From NCBI RefSeq assembly GCF_014323665.1, contig NZ_JABVEB010000002.1:98532-162531 (forward strand): a DNA stretch of 64,000 bases, given 5' to 3'. The translations under genes were made by a program, and so were the position numbers. The notes under the pieces are model-generated. The model ran no database searches, was not told the origin of the DNA, and was given only the letters and a program-made list of their open reading frames with translations. Source of the stretch: Actinomadura sp. HBU206391. GTDB lineage: Bacteria; Actinomycetota; Actinomycetes; Streptosporangiales; Streptosporangiaceae. Below, piece by piece: positions 33,910 through 42,196 of this stretch; position 1 is the stretch's first letter, and each line of letters begins with the position of its first letter.

Positions 33910-36900
33910 GTGAGGGACCGGCTGCGGGTCATCGCCTGCTGTCTGGCCCTGACCTGCCTGGCCACGTCGACGAGGCCCGGTCGCATCCTGGCCGACACCA
34001 AGATCGACATGCCGCTGAACCCGCTGGCCTTCCTCGGCCGCGCGCTCCACCTCTGGGACCCCGAGCAGTTCGGCCAGTTGCAGAACCAGGCCGTCGGATA
34101 CCTCTTCCCGATGGGGCCGTTCTACGTCCTGGGCGACCTCGCCGGTCTGCCCGCCTGGATCACTCAGCGTCTCTGGCTGGCCATGCTCCTTTGCGTGGCG
34201 TTCCTCGGTGCTCGCCGCCTGGCCGCCCGCCTCGGCATCGGCGGGCCGGTCGGCGGTCTCGTCGCCGGCATGGTCTACGCCCTCGCCCCGACCGGGCTGG
34301 CCTCCCTCGGCCAGATCTCGTCGGACTATCTGCCGTTCGCCATGGCGCCGTGGATCGTGCTCCCGCTGATCACCGCCGTGCACGACCTGCCCGCCCGCGG
34401 CGGCCGTGGTCGACTGATCGTCAAGTCGGTGGCCCGCTCGGGCCTCGCGGTGGCGTGCTGCGGCGGGATCAACGCAACCGCCACCGCCGCGGTGCTGGTC
34501 GTGCCCGTGATCTACCTGCTGACGAGACCGCGCGGCACGCCGCGCCTGCGCGTGCTGGCCGGCTGGTCTGTCTCGGTGGCGATGGCCACCTGCTGGTGGC
34601 TGATCCCGCTGGTACTGACCTCGAAGTACGGCTTCTCGTGGCTGACCTACACCGAGAAGGCCGCGACGACCACCGGACCCACGGGGCTCGTGACCGTGCT
34701 GCGCGGCGCCGAGCGCTGGGTGGGTTACCTCGTTCTCGACGGGCAGGCCTGGTGGCCGGTCGGCCATGCGCTCTCGCTCAGCACCGTGCCGGTGCTGTGC
34801 ACGGGTGTCGTGGCGGCGCTCGGCCTGGCCGGGCTGGTGCGCGCGGGTCTGCCCGAGCGGGCGTTCCTGCTGCTGACGCTCCTGGCCGGGCTGGCGATCA
34901 TCACTGCCGGGCACATCAGCATGATCGAGGGCCCCCTCGCCGCGCCCGCGCGGGAGATCCTGGACGGGCCGCTGGCGCCCCTGCGGAATCTGCACAGGTT
35001 CGACGCGGTGGTCCGGCTGCCGCTCGCCCTCGGTGTGGCACATCTGATCGCTTCGGTGCGCAGACCGCAGCCCCGGCTTCGCACGCTGGCCGTCGCGTTC
35101 ACGGCCCTGGCCGGCATCGCCCTGGCGGCGGTGAGCAACGGGCTGTCGGGTCCCGGTGACTTCCGCGAGACCCCGGGGTACTGGCGGGACGCCGCGAGCT
35201 GGCTGTCCGGACGGACCGGCGGGCAGGGCGTGCTGGCGGTGCCGGGCAGCCCGTTCGGGGACTACCTGTGGGGCCGGCCGATGGACGACATCATGCAGCC
35301 GCTGATGTCGTCGCGGTGGGCCGTCCGGCAGCTCGTCCCGGTGGGATCGCCCGGGTACACGCGCGCGCTCGACGCGATCGACCGGCAGGTGACCGCGGGA
35401 CGGCGCTCCCCGGGGTTGTCGGAGTTCCTGTCGCGCATGGGCATCCGCTACGTACTCGTGCGCAACGACCTGCGGCGTGAGGGCCTCCGGGGTGCGTGGC
35501 CGGCGCGGCTGCACCAGGCGCTCGACGGCTCACCCGGGCTGCGGCAGGTCGCCTCGTTCGGCGCCCGGCCCGTCGGCTGGTCGGTCTCCGATGACGCCAT
35601 CGGCGCGTTCGACCAGCCGTACCCGCCCCTGGAGGTGTACGAGGTCGCCCCCCAGGACCAGGAGGTCCGCCCCGGCGCCGATCCCGCGGAGGCCGCGGCC
35701 GTCACCCCGCGGGGCGGCACGGTGACGCTTGCCGACGCCGCCAGCGCGCTCCGGGTGTACGGGTCGCCGGAGTCGCTGCTCGCGCTCGCCGACGACGGGG
35801 CGTTGAAGGGGCGGCAGGTACTGCTCAACGACGACGCACCGGGCAGCGGTGGCACGCCGGTCGTCTCCGACTCGCTGCGGATGGTGGAGCGCAACTTCGG
35901 CGAGCTGAACCAGGCCTCGCCCACGCTGACGGCCGCCGAGCGGGGCGTCGCCGCCGACGTCGTCGCGCCGGGCTGGGAGCGCTACGCGACCGTGGCGGCC
36001 CTGAGCGGCGTCGCGTCCGTCTCGGCCTCGACGTCGGCGGCGGACGCCGGCGCGATTCCGCAGTTGCACGACCCTGGCAGGCTCCCCTACGCCGCCATGG
36101 ACGGTGATCCCTGGACGTACTGGGAGACGGGGGGCTGGAACGGGCCGATCGGCCAGTGGCTCAGCGTTCGGTTCGACCGGCCGGTCGCTCCGGCACGGGT
36201 GTCGGCGACCTTCGTGTCGAACCAGAACGTGCTCGGGCCGCCGCCGAGCCGGATCGCGGTGGAGACCGAGGCCGGGAGGCTCGTTCAGCCCGTCGTGAGC
36301 AGATCGTCCCCACAGGTGCTGCGGGTGCCACCGGGACAGACCCGCTGGATCCGGATCCGGATCCTGCGACTCGCCTCGCCGGTCGCCGCCCCGCTGCTCA
36401 CTCGCGTCGGCATCTCCGAACTCACGATCGACGGGGTGCGCGCCGGCCGCCATTACGCACTGCCCGCACCGCCGGCCGAGGCGGCGCCGACCTCGTTCGT
36501 CATGACGCGAAGCCCGGGTGCCACGCCGGGCTGCATGAAGGGATCGAAGCGCTGGGTCTGTGCGCCCACGCTGCAGCGGCACGACGAGGAGGGCGGCGGC
36601 TTCGACCGCTCCTTCACCGCGACGCTGCCGGGCCGGGGGGCCCTGTCGGGCCTGGCGACCATGACCGACGCGCGGATGATCCAGCGGTACACGTCCCTCA
36701 ACGCGCGGGTCCGGGTCGCGGCCAGTTCGAGTCTGTCCTCGGACCCCGCGCTCCTCGCGCGCTCGGCCTTCGACGGCGATCCCGCCACCACCTGGATCGC
36801 GGGCGAACAGGACCTCGCACCGCGATTCCGGGTGAACTGGGGGCACCGGCTCAGGGTCGACCGGATCGCTGTGGACCGCCCGCCGGCCGCGCGGGGCGCG

Positions 36901-38217
36901 TTGCGGGTTCAGGTGCGTGGGGACGACGGCGACACCCGCGAGGGACTGCTCGACCGGAACGGCCGGCTGGTCTTCGCCCCGATGATCACCAAGAGCCTCA
37001 CCCTCAAGTTCTCCGTGTCGGGCCAGCTCGCCCTCCAGATCACCGACCTCAGGGTGCCGGGTGTGGCGCCGATGCCCCCGCTGGGCCGGCTTCCGTTCAA
37101 CCTGGCCTGCGGCTTCGGTCCATGGCTGGACGTCAACGGCGTCAGGATCCCCACTCGGGTGTCCGGCGGGATGGACGACCTGCTGGAGGGGCAGCCGCTG
37201 CGGTACCAGGCGTGCCGGACCGCGCAGGTCGTCGCAGGGGAGAACCGGTTGCAGCCGGCTCCGTTCGGCTCGTACCGGATCGAGTCGGCGGTGCTCGACG
37301 TGGACGGCTCACTGCGGCGGCCGCCCGCGCAGGGCCGAACCGCCCTGCCATGGACGGCGCAAGAGGAGAAGGTGCGGACTCGCAGCGTGCAAGTGCGGCG
37401 CTGGTCGCAGGACTCTCGTGAACTGCACGTCGAGGCCGACCGCCGGTCGTTCCTGGTGGTGAACGAGAACTACAACGCCGGATGGCGGGCCACGATCGGA
37501 ACCACCGCCCTGCGCCCGGTCCGGTTGGACGGCTGGAAACAGGGCTGGATCGTGCCGGCGGGCACCGTGGGCACGGTCGAGCTCACCTACCCGCCCGACC
37601 GGGTCTACCGCGCCGCCGTCCTCGCCGGCCTCGGACTGCTGGCCGTCCTGGCTCTCGCCGCCTGCGGGCGGGGCGGTGCGCGCACCGTGCCGCGACCGGC
37701 GCCCCGGCGGCTCCCAGGGGTGCGCTGGGCCGCCCTGCCGCTGGCGGCGGGCCTCGGATTCTGGGTGGCGGGCGTCCTCGGTGTGGTCGTGGCGACCGGC
37801 GCCTCGGTGCTGTTCGCGTCGGCGTACCTGTTGTCGGCGCGTGGGCGTCGCCCCCCGCTCGCCCGCACGCTGGCGTCGCCCTGGCCGGTGGCCGTGCTGA
37901 TGTCGGCCGGAACGGCCTCGTGGGCGGTGGGCACGTGGACGCACTCCAGCGGGAACCCGGCGGCTCCCACGGATCCGCTCGGCGACGTGTTCCCCCAGCT
38001 CCTTGGGCTTGTGATCGTGGGCCGGCTCGTCATCGCCCTGTGGTCGGACCGTACGGCGAGCCCGATCGCGGAGGATGAAGCAGCGCCGATCGACGGGGAG
38101 GCGCCGATCGACGGGGAAGCAGAGGCCGGCCGGGAAGCGCCGGCCGGTCAGGCGACCCCGGCGGGCCGGGAGTCCTTCGCCGATGGGCGAACGCCCCGGG
38201 CCCGGGAGAGCCGCTGA
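33910..38217 (+). CDS. AftD-like alpha-(1->3)-arabinofuranosyltransferase
   Basis: A 1435-residue GT-C enzyme homologous to mycobacterial AftD, which adds arabinofuranose from decaprenyl-phosphoryl-arabinose to arabinan at the outer face of the membrane. The family signature is clear: ADTKIDMPLNPLAFLGRAL and LQNQAVGYLFPMGPFY with the catalytic Asp in the first outer loop. Residues 1-430 carry about ten helices. The middle is beta-rich with two F5/8C-like carbohydrate-binding regions (TYWETGGWNGPIGQWLSVRF near 735, TTWIAGEQDLAPRFRVNWG near 960). A few helices return near 1235-1390. GTG 33910 is chosen because the frame before it is the dispersed repeat. The arabinan substrate in a non-mycolate organism is unproven. 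Confidence 0.85.
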   Translation: MRDRLRVIACCLALTCLATSTRPGRILADTKIDMPLNPLAFLGRALHLWDPEQFGQLQNQAVGYLFPMGPFYVLGDLAGLPAWITQRLWLAMLLCVAFLGARRLAARLGIGGPVGGLVAGMVYALAPTGLASLGQISSDYLPFAMAPWIVLPLITAVHDLPARGGRGRLIVKSVARSGLAVACCGGINATATAAVLVVPVIYLLTRPRGTPRLRVLAGWSVSVAMATCWWLIPLVLTSKYGFSWLTYTEKAATTTGPTGLVTVLRGAERWVGYLVLDGQAWWPVGHALSLSTVPVLCTGVVAALGLAGLVRAGLPERAFLLLTLLAGLAIITAGHISMIEGPLAAPAREILDGPLAPLRNLHRFDAVVRLPLALGVAHLIASVRRPQPRLRTLAVAFTALAGIALAAVSNGLSGPGDFRETPGYWRDAASWLSGRTGGQGVLAVPGSPFGDYLWGRPMDDIMQPLMSSRWAVRQLVPVGSPGYTRALDAIDRQVTAGRRSPGLSEFLSRMGIRYVLVRNDLRREGLRGAWPARLHQALDGSPGLRQVASFGARPVGWSVSDDAIGAFDQPYPPLEVYEVAPQDQEVRPGADPAEAAAVTPRGGTVTLADAASALRVYGSPESLLALADDGALKGRQVLLNDDAPGSGGTPVVSDSLRMVERNFGELNQASPTLTAAERGVAADVVAPGWERYATVAALSGVASVSASTSAADAGAIPQLHDPGRLPYAAMDGDPWTYWETGGWNGPIGQWLSVRFDRPVAPARVSATFVSNQNVLGPPPSRIAVETEAGRLVQPVVSRSSPQVLRVPPGQTRWIRIRILRLASPVAAPLLTRVGISELTIDGVRAGRHYALPAPPAEAAPTSFVMTRSPGATPGCMKGSKRWVCAPTLQRHDEEGGGFDRSFTATLPGRGALSGLATMTDARMIQRYTSLNARVRVAASSSLSSDPALLARSAFDGDPATTWIAGEQDLAPRFRVNWGHRLRVDRIAVDRPPAARGALRVQVRGDDGDTREGLLDRNGRLVFAPMITKSLTLKFSVSGQLALQITDLRVPGVAPMPPLGRLPFNLACGFGPWLDVNGVRIPTRVSGGMDDLLEGQPLRYQACRTAQVVAGENRLQPAPFGSYRIESAVLDVDGSLRRPPAQGRTALPWTAQEEKVRTRSVQVRRWSQDSRELHVEADRRSFLVVNENYNAGWRATIGTTALRPVRLDGWKQGWIVPAGTVGTVELTYPPDRVYRAAVLAGLGLLAVLALAACGRGGARTVPRPAPRRLPGVRWAALPLAAGLGFWVAGVLGVVVATGASVLFASAYLLSARGRRPPLARTLASPWPVAVLMSAGTASWAVGTWTHSSGNPAAPTDPLGDVFPQLLGLVIVGRLVIALWSDRTASPIAEDEAAPIDGEAPIDGEAEAGREAPAGQATPAGRESFADGRTPRARESR

Positions 38218-39509
38218 ATCGGCTTCTCGACCAGGTAGTAGCTCAACGTCGCGGCCACGACGGTCGCGGCGGTGAGGATCGGCAGGTCGAGCAGGAAGGC
38301 ACCGCGGAACAGCCGGTCGGTGGTGTCGTACCAGCCGAGGATGAGGATCATCTGCCAGAGGAACACGCCGTAGGAGATCCGGCCGAGGAAGCGCATGACG
38401 CGATTGCCGAGCACGGCGGTCAGCCCCGGATGGGCGGCCGGTGCCAGCGCGACCGGGGCGATGAAGAACAGCGCGCACATCCCGTAGACGAGGATGTGGA
38501 ACTCCGCGGTCCACACCCCGTCGAGAGTCGCCAGGTCCGGCGGGCCGGTGAGCGGTGACGCCGCGATGACATAGAGGCTGAGGGCCGCGAGCCAGCAGGT
38601 CACCCAGCACTCGCTGACCGTACGGCAGAAGCGCGCCGCCGGCCCGTCGGGCTCGGCGCGAGCCCAGACCGCCACCACCGAGAGCGCCATGCCGGCCGCG
38701 AACCAGGCCAGATAACGCGGCGGCCAGGAGACCGCGATCGGACGGTAGCGGGGAACGAAGACCAAGAGCGTGTAGGCGAACGAGATCAGCGCGTACAAGC
38801 CGAGCCCCCACAGGAGCCGCCTGGCGCGCCCGGCGACGTCGACTCCGCCGTCCGCCCTGCCGTCCGCCCTGCCGTCCGCCCTGCCGTCTCCGCCGCCGTC
38901 GAGTTGAGGGTGCGCCGAGCGCCTGCCGCGTGTGCGACGCGCCCGGTAGCTCCTGCGGGCGAACCACGCCAGCACCACCGCCGTGAGCGGCAGGGACACG
39001 TACCACGCCGCCTCGACCGCGAGGCTCCACGCCTGGCCCATCTCCCTGGGCCCGAGGCCGCCGCTCCACAGCGGATGAGGGGCATAGATCTGGGTGAGCG
39101 TGAGCAACCGGGCCCAGGCCTGCCCGTCGACGAGGTGGTCCCGCTGGGCGGTGAGGAGAACACAGGCGACCAGCAGCCAGTAGGCCGGGAGGATGCGGAG
39201 GGCGCGTCTTCTCAGGTAGGTCAGCGTTCGCGGCCTGGCCCCGCCGTCGAGCACCGCCCTGACCCATGGACGGTAGAGCAGCAGGCCGGACAGCGTGAAG
39301 AAGATCGCCACGCCGACCTGTCCGCCGTTGAACAACCAGGCGGCGGGCATGGACGAGCGGTTGGTGCCCGCGTTGAGGGCCACGTGGAACACGAGCACGG
39401 TGAAGGCGGCGACCGCGCGGATGCCGTCGAGCGCGTCCTGGTGGCCCGACACCGCGGGAAGGTCGCCGTACGAACCGGCGGCACGCGTCGGCGTGGCCTC
39501 TGCGGTCAT
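38148..39509 (-). CDS. membrane acyltransferase, OafA/YrhL family
   Basis: A 453-residue acyltransferase_3 protein with about ten helices that would O-acylate surface glycans. The N-terminal signature HQDALDGIRAVAAFTVLVFH contains the catalytic His, followed by GVAIFFTLSGLLLYRPWVRA. Typical later motifs are QAWSLAVEAAWYVSLP and FLGRISYGVFLWQMILI, ending YYLVEKPIQRLSR. A loop holds the repeat DGRADGRADGRADG from a 12-bp tandem repeat. ATG 39509 follows GGAGG. Its last 70 bases overlap the AftD gene tail to tail. It could decorate the glycan made by the neighbouring GTs. Confidence 0.88.
   Translation of the reverse strand: MTAEATPTRAAGSYGDLPAVSGHQDALDGIRAVAAFTVLVFHVALNAGTNRSSMPAAWLFNGGQVGVAIFFTLSGLLLYRPWVRAVLDGGARPRTLTYLRRRALRILPAYWLLVACVLLTAQRDHLVDGQAWARLLTLTQIYAPHPLWSGGLGPREMGQAWSLAVEAAWYVSLPLTAVVLAWFARRSYRARRTRGRRSAHPQLDGGGDGRADGRADGRADGGVDVAGRARRLLWGLGLYALISFAYTLLVFVPRYRPIAVSWPPRYLAWFAAGMALSVVAVWARAEPDGPAARFCRTVSECWVTCWLAALSLYVIAASPLTGPPDLATLDGVWTAEFHILVYGMCALFFIAPVALAPAAHPGLTAVLGNRVMRFLGRISYGVFLWQMILILGWYDTTDRLFRGAFLLDLPILTAATVVAATLSYYLVEKPIQRLSRARGVRPSAKDSRPAGVA
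38848..38883. repeat. 12-bp tandem repeat in the acyltransferase gene
   Basis: CCGTCCGCCCTG is repeated three times without mismatch, encoding the Asp-Gly-Arg-Ala run in a cytoplasmic or external loop. Identical copies suggest an unstable array; each change keeps the frame. Confidence 0.85.
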
Positions 39510-39612
39510 GCGGGCACCTCCACGGCTCGGCACGGGCCAGAACGGCAGACCACGCCATGTAGGGTTACGGCCCAGTAATGATTGCCGGGTAAGCCTAACC
39601 CCGGAGGTGACG

Positions 39613-40779
39613 ATGCTGCGACCACCGGTGTTGGTGCTGGTCGGCGTGGGCGCGTTCCTCCTGGCGCTCGTGCCGCTCATGCGGTTCTACGTCCAGGATC
39701 AGGTCGTGGCGGCGCCCCGGAACTTCTACCAGACGACCCGGCTGGAGGCACGGGACGCGGCGTACTTCGACACCGCCGCGCTCCAGATGCGCACGGGCGT
39801 CACGCTGAGCGCCCGCAGCAGCGTCGGTGGCGACGTGGGGGCGGCGGTCGACGGCGACCTCGCGGTTTGGGACACCTCGACGGCGGTCTTCGACGTGGAC
39901 CGCGAGATGCAGATCGAGGCGCTGGACTACCGGCTCGCCTTCGACCGGCGTACGGCCGAGCTGGTGAACTGCTGCGGAGCACATGTCGCGGGTGACGGCG
40001 GGGTGCGGTTCTCCGGGCTCGGCCCGATCTTTCCGCCGGCGGACGTGCGGAAGCGGGAGTACCAGGTCTTCGATGTCACCACGCGCCGTCCCTGGCCGGC
40101 CCGGTTCGACGGCGAGGAGCGGATCCAGGGGCTCAGGACCTATCGCTTCGTGCAGGAGATCGGGCCGACCCAGGTGGCCGCGCTCGATTCCTTCTCCGGC
40201 CGACTGCTGGGGCTCGGGCCGAGGAGCGGAAACGTCAAGGCCGAGCGCACCTACGCCGCGACGATCACCAGCTGGGTCGATCCGCGCACCGGCACGCCCG
40301 TCAAGCACGACGAGATGATCCGGGCCACGGTGCAGACGCCGGACGGGCGCGGCCGGCTCACCGCTTTGAACGCGCGGCTGGTCACCGTGGCCGCCGACCA
40401 GAAGAGCCTCGTGGCTCGCGCCGACCGCGACGCGATGGTCATCGCCGCCGTCACGGCGTACGTCCCGGTCGGTGCGCTCAGCGTGGGGATTCTCCTCGTC
40501 CTGGCGGGCGCCGCGACGGGCCTCGGCGGCGCCGCGAAGGCCCTTCGCGGCCGGGTGGCCGCCCCGCCCCCGGACGCTGCTCACTCCGGCGGCGCCGAGC
40601 CCGGCGGTACGGGTACGGGTAGTGCCGTTTCCGACGGTGCCGTTTCCGACAGGGCCGATGCCGACGGTGCCGATGCCGACGATGCCGTTTCCGAAGGCGG
40701 CGCCCCTGAGAGCGCAGGTCCTGACGGCTCGGAGCCGACGGACGCCGGCCCGGCTGCACTGGGCCGACGCACACCCTGA
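39613..40779 (+). CDS. DUF3068 (PorA-family-like) membrane protein, copy 2
   Basis: A 388-residue paralogue of the protein at 28397. It shares MRFYVQDQVVAAPRNFYQTT, AYFDTAALQMRTGVTL, VNCCGAHVAGDGG, WPARFDGEERIQGLRTYRF and SWVDPRTGTPVKHDE. Helices lie at about 5-23 and 281-305. Unlike copy 1, it has an extra 75-residue cytoplasmic tail of low complexity (repeats of Asp-Ala-Asp-Gly and Ala-Val-Ser). A good GGAGGTGA lies just before ATG 39613. It is the last gene of the AftD module, divergent from the acyltransferase. Confidence 0.8.
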   Translation: MLRPPVLVLVGVGAFLLALVPLMRFYVQDQVVAAPRNFYQTTRLEARDAAYFDTAALQMRTGVTLSARSSVGGDVGAAVDGDLAVWDTSTAVFDVDREMQIEALDYRLAFDRRTAELVNCCGAHVAGDGGVRFSGLGPIFPPADVRKREYQVFDVTTRRPWPARFDGEERIQGLRTYRFVQEIGPTQVAALDSFSGRLLGLGPRSGNVKAERTYAATITSWVDPRTGTPVKHDEMIRATVQTPDGRGRLTALNARLVTVAADQKSLVARADRDAMVIAAVTAYVPVGALSVGILLVLAGAATGLGGAAKALRGRVAAPPPDAAHSGGAEPGGTGTGSAVSDGAVSDRADADGADADDAVSEGGAPESAGPDGSEPTDAGPAALGRRTP

Positions 40780-40867
40780 AGCGGTACGTGCCGCTCGCAG
40801 GCGCATTGCTAGTACGTGTTCTCGCCCGGAGGTGCTCTGCTCCTCGATATCCCGTCATGACTCTAAC

Positions 40868-40881
40868 TAGAACCTGTTGCA
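40868..40881. promoter_or_regulatory. KstR-type operator candidate
   Basis: TAGAACCTGTTGCA fits the 14-bp pattern TnnAACnnGTTnnA of KstR, the TetR-family repressor of steroid catabolism in mycobacteria and rhodococci, at every fixed position. It lies 32 bases before the nitronate monooxygenase start. The pattern has only eight fixed bases, so chance matches occur. Confidence 0.4.
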
Positions 40882-40912
40882 GTTTCGTTCCATGCGCGCT
40901 TAGAGTCGAGGG

Positions 40913-42025
40913 GTGCGGACACGAGTAACGGAACTCTTCGGCATCGAATACCCGATCTTCGCGTTCAGTCACTGCCGCGACGTGGTCGCCGCGGTGAGCC
41001 GTGCCGGCGGCATGGGCGTCCTCGGCGCGCTGTACTACACGCCCGAGGAACTCGAGCTCGAACTCAAGTGGATCGACGAGCACGTCGGCGGCAAGCCGTA
41101 CGGGGTCGACGTGGTGATGCCGGCGAAGTACGAGGGCGCCGACCTCGGCGACTCAGAGGACCTCATGGCCAGGCTGCAGGCCATGATCCCCGAGCGGCAC
41201 CGGCTGTTCGTGAACGAGCTGCTGGAGGAGCACGGCATCGAGCCGCTCTCCGAAGAGGGCGCGGGCCGCTACCTGCTCGGCTGGACCGACGCCACCGCGC
41301 GCCCGCAGGTCGAGGTGGCGCTCAGGCACCCGATCGCGCTGCTGGCCAACGCGCTGGGCCCGCCGCCGGCCGACGTCGTCGTCCAGGCCCACGAGCACGG
41401 GGTCAAGGTGGCGGGGCTGGCGAGCAACGCCCGGCACGCCCGTAAGCAGGTCGAGGTGGGCGTCGACATCATCGTCGCGCAGGGCACCGAGGCGGGCGGC
41501 CACACCGGCGACGTGTCGACGATGGTCCTCATCCCCGAGGTCGTCGACGCGGTCGGGCCCGAGACCATCGTGCTGGCGGCGGGCGGCATCGGCCGTGGCC
41601 GCCAGCTCGCGGCCGGGATGGCTCTCGGCGCGGAGGGCGCGTGGACCGGATCGATCTGGCTCACCGTGGACGAGGCCGACACCCCGCCGGCGTCGAGGGA
41701 CCGGCTGCTCTCCGCCACGTCGCGCGACACCGTACGATCCCGGTCCTGGACCGGCAAGCCGGCGCGCATGCTGAAGACGGCGTGGACCGACGCGTGGGAG
41801 AGCGAGAAGTCGCCCGGCACGCTGCCGATGCCGATGCAGTTCATGCTCATCTCCGACGCGCTGCACCGGATCAACCGGGCCGGCGGCAGCCAGCTCACGA
41901 CGTTCCCTGTCGGCCAGATCGTCGGCTCGATGAACCGGGTGAGGCCCACCTCCCAGGTGATCTATGACCTGATGGAGGAGTACGTCTCCGTCATCGAAAG
42001 ACTCAACCAGATCACCGAGGCCTGA
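40913..42025 (+). CDS. nitronate monooxygenase-family flavin oxidoreductase
   Basis: A 370-residue FMN TIM-barrel protein of the NMO/2-nitropropane dioxygenase family. Signatures are VSRAGGMGVLGALYY near the N-terminus, VAQGTEAGGHTGDVSTMVL with the catalytic-site His, and the phosphate-binding VLAAGGIGRGRQLAAGMALGA split around residue 220. Some relatives oxidise nitronates, while others (mycobacterial IpdC) act in steroid ring degradation. This one resembles the long actinobacterial branch (MRTRVTELFGIEYPIFAFSH). The GTG start at 40913 gives the usual N-terminus. The KstR-like box upstream hints at a lipid or steroid role. Confidence 0.8.
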   Translation: MRTRVTELFGIEYPIFAFSHCRDVVAAVSRAGGMGVLGALYYTPEELELELKWIDEHVGGKPYGVDVVMPAKYEGADLGDSEDLMARLQAMIPERHRLFVNELLEEHGIEPLSEEGAGRYLLGWTDATARPQVEVALRHPIALLANALGPPPADVVVQAHEHGVKVAGLASNARHARKQVEVGVDIIVAQGTEAGGHTGDVSTMVLIPEVVDAVGPETIVLAAGGIGRGRQLAAGMALGAEGAWTGSIWLTVDEADTPPASRDRLLSATSRDTVRSRSWTGKPARMLKTAWTDAWESEKSPGTLPMPMQFMLISDALHRINRAGGSQLTTFPVGQIVGSMNRVRPTSQVIYDLMEEYVSVIERLNQITEA

Positions 42026-42069
42026 GCCTTACCCGTCGCGGAAGGGGACGCGAGGAGCGCGGCGCTGTC

Positions 42070-42196
42070 TGGACTGAGGAGCGCAGGGAGCGAGGAACGA
42101 GCGACCGGAGCGACGAGGGAAGACAGCGCCTCCGAGGCGCTCCGAGCCGCCGAGCGAAGCGAGGCAGTCAAACAGAGCCGCCGAGCGGAGCGAGGC
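42070..42196. repeat. dispersed extragenic repeat, copy B
   Basis: TGGACTGAGGAGCG (42070), GAGCGACGAGGGAAG (42108) and the 30-base block at 42137-42166 match copy A at 33747-33899. The last block is partly duplicated at 42175-42196. It lies between convergent genes, and the final residues of the epimerase (LPSHGLAPLGGSV) are encoded by it. Confidence 0.8.
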
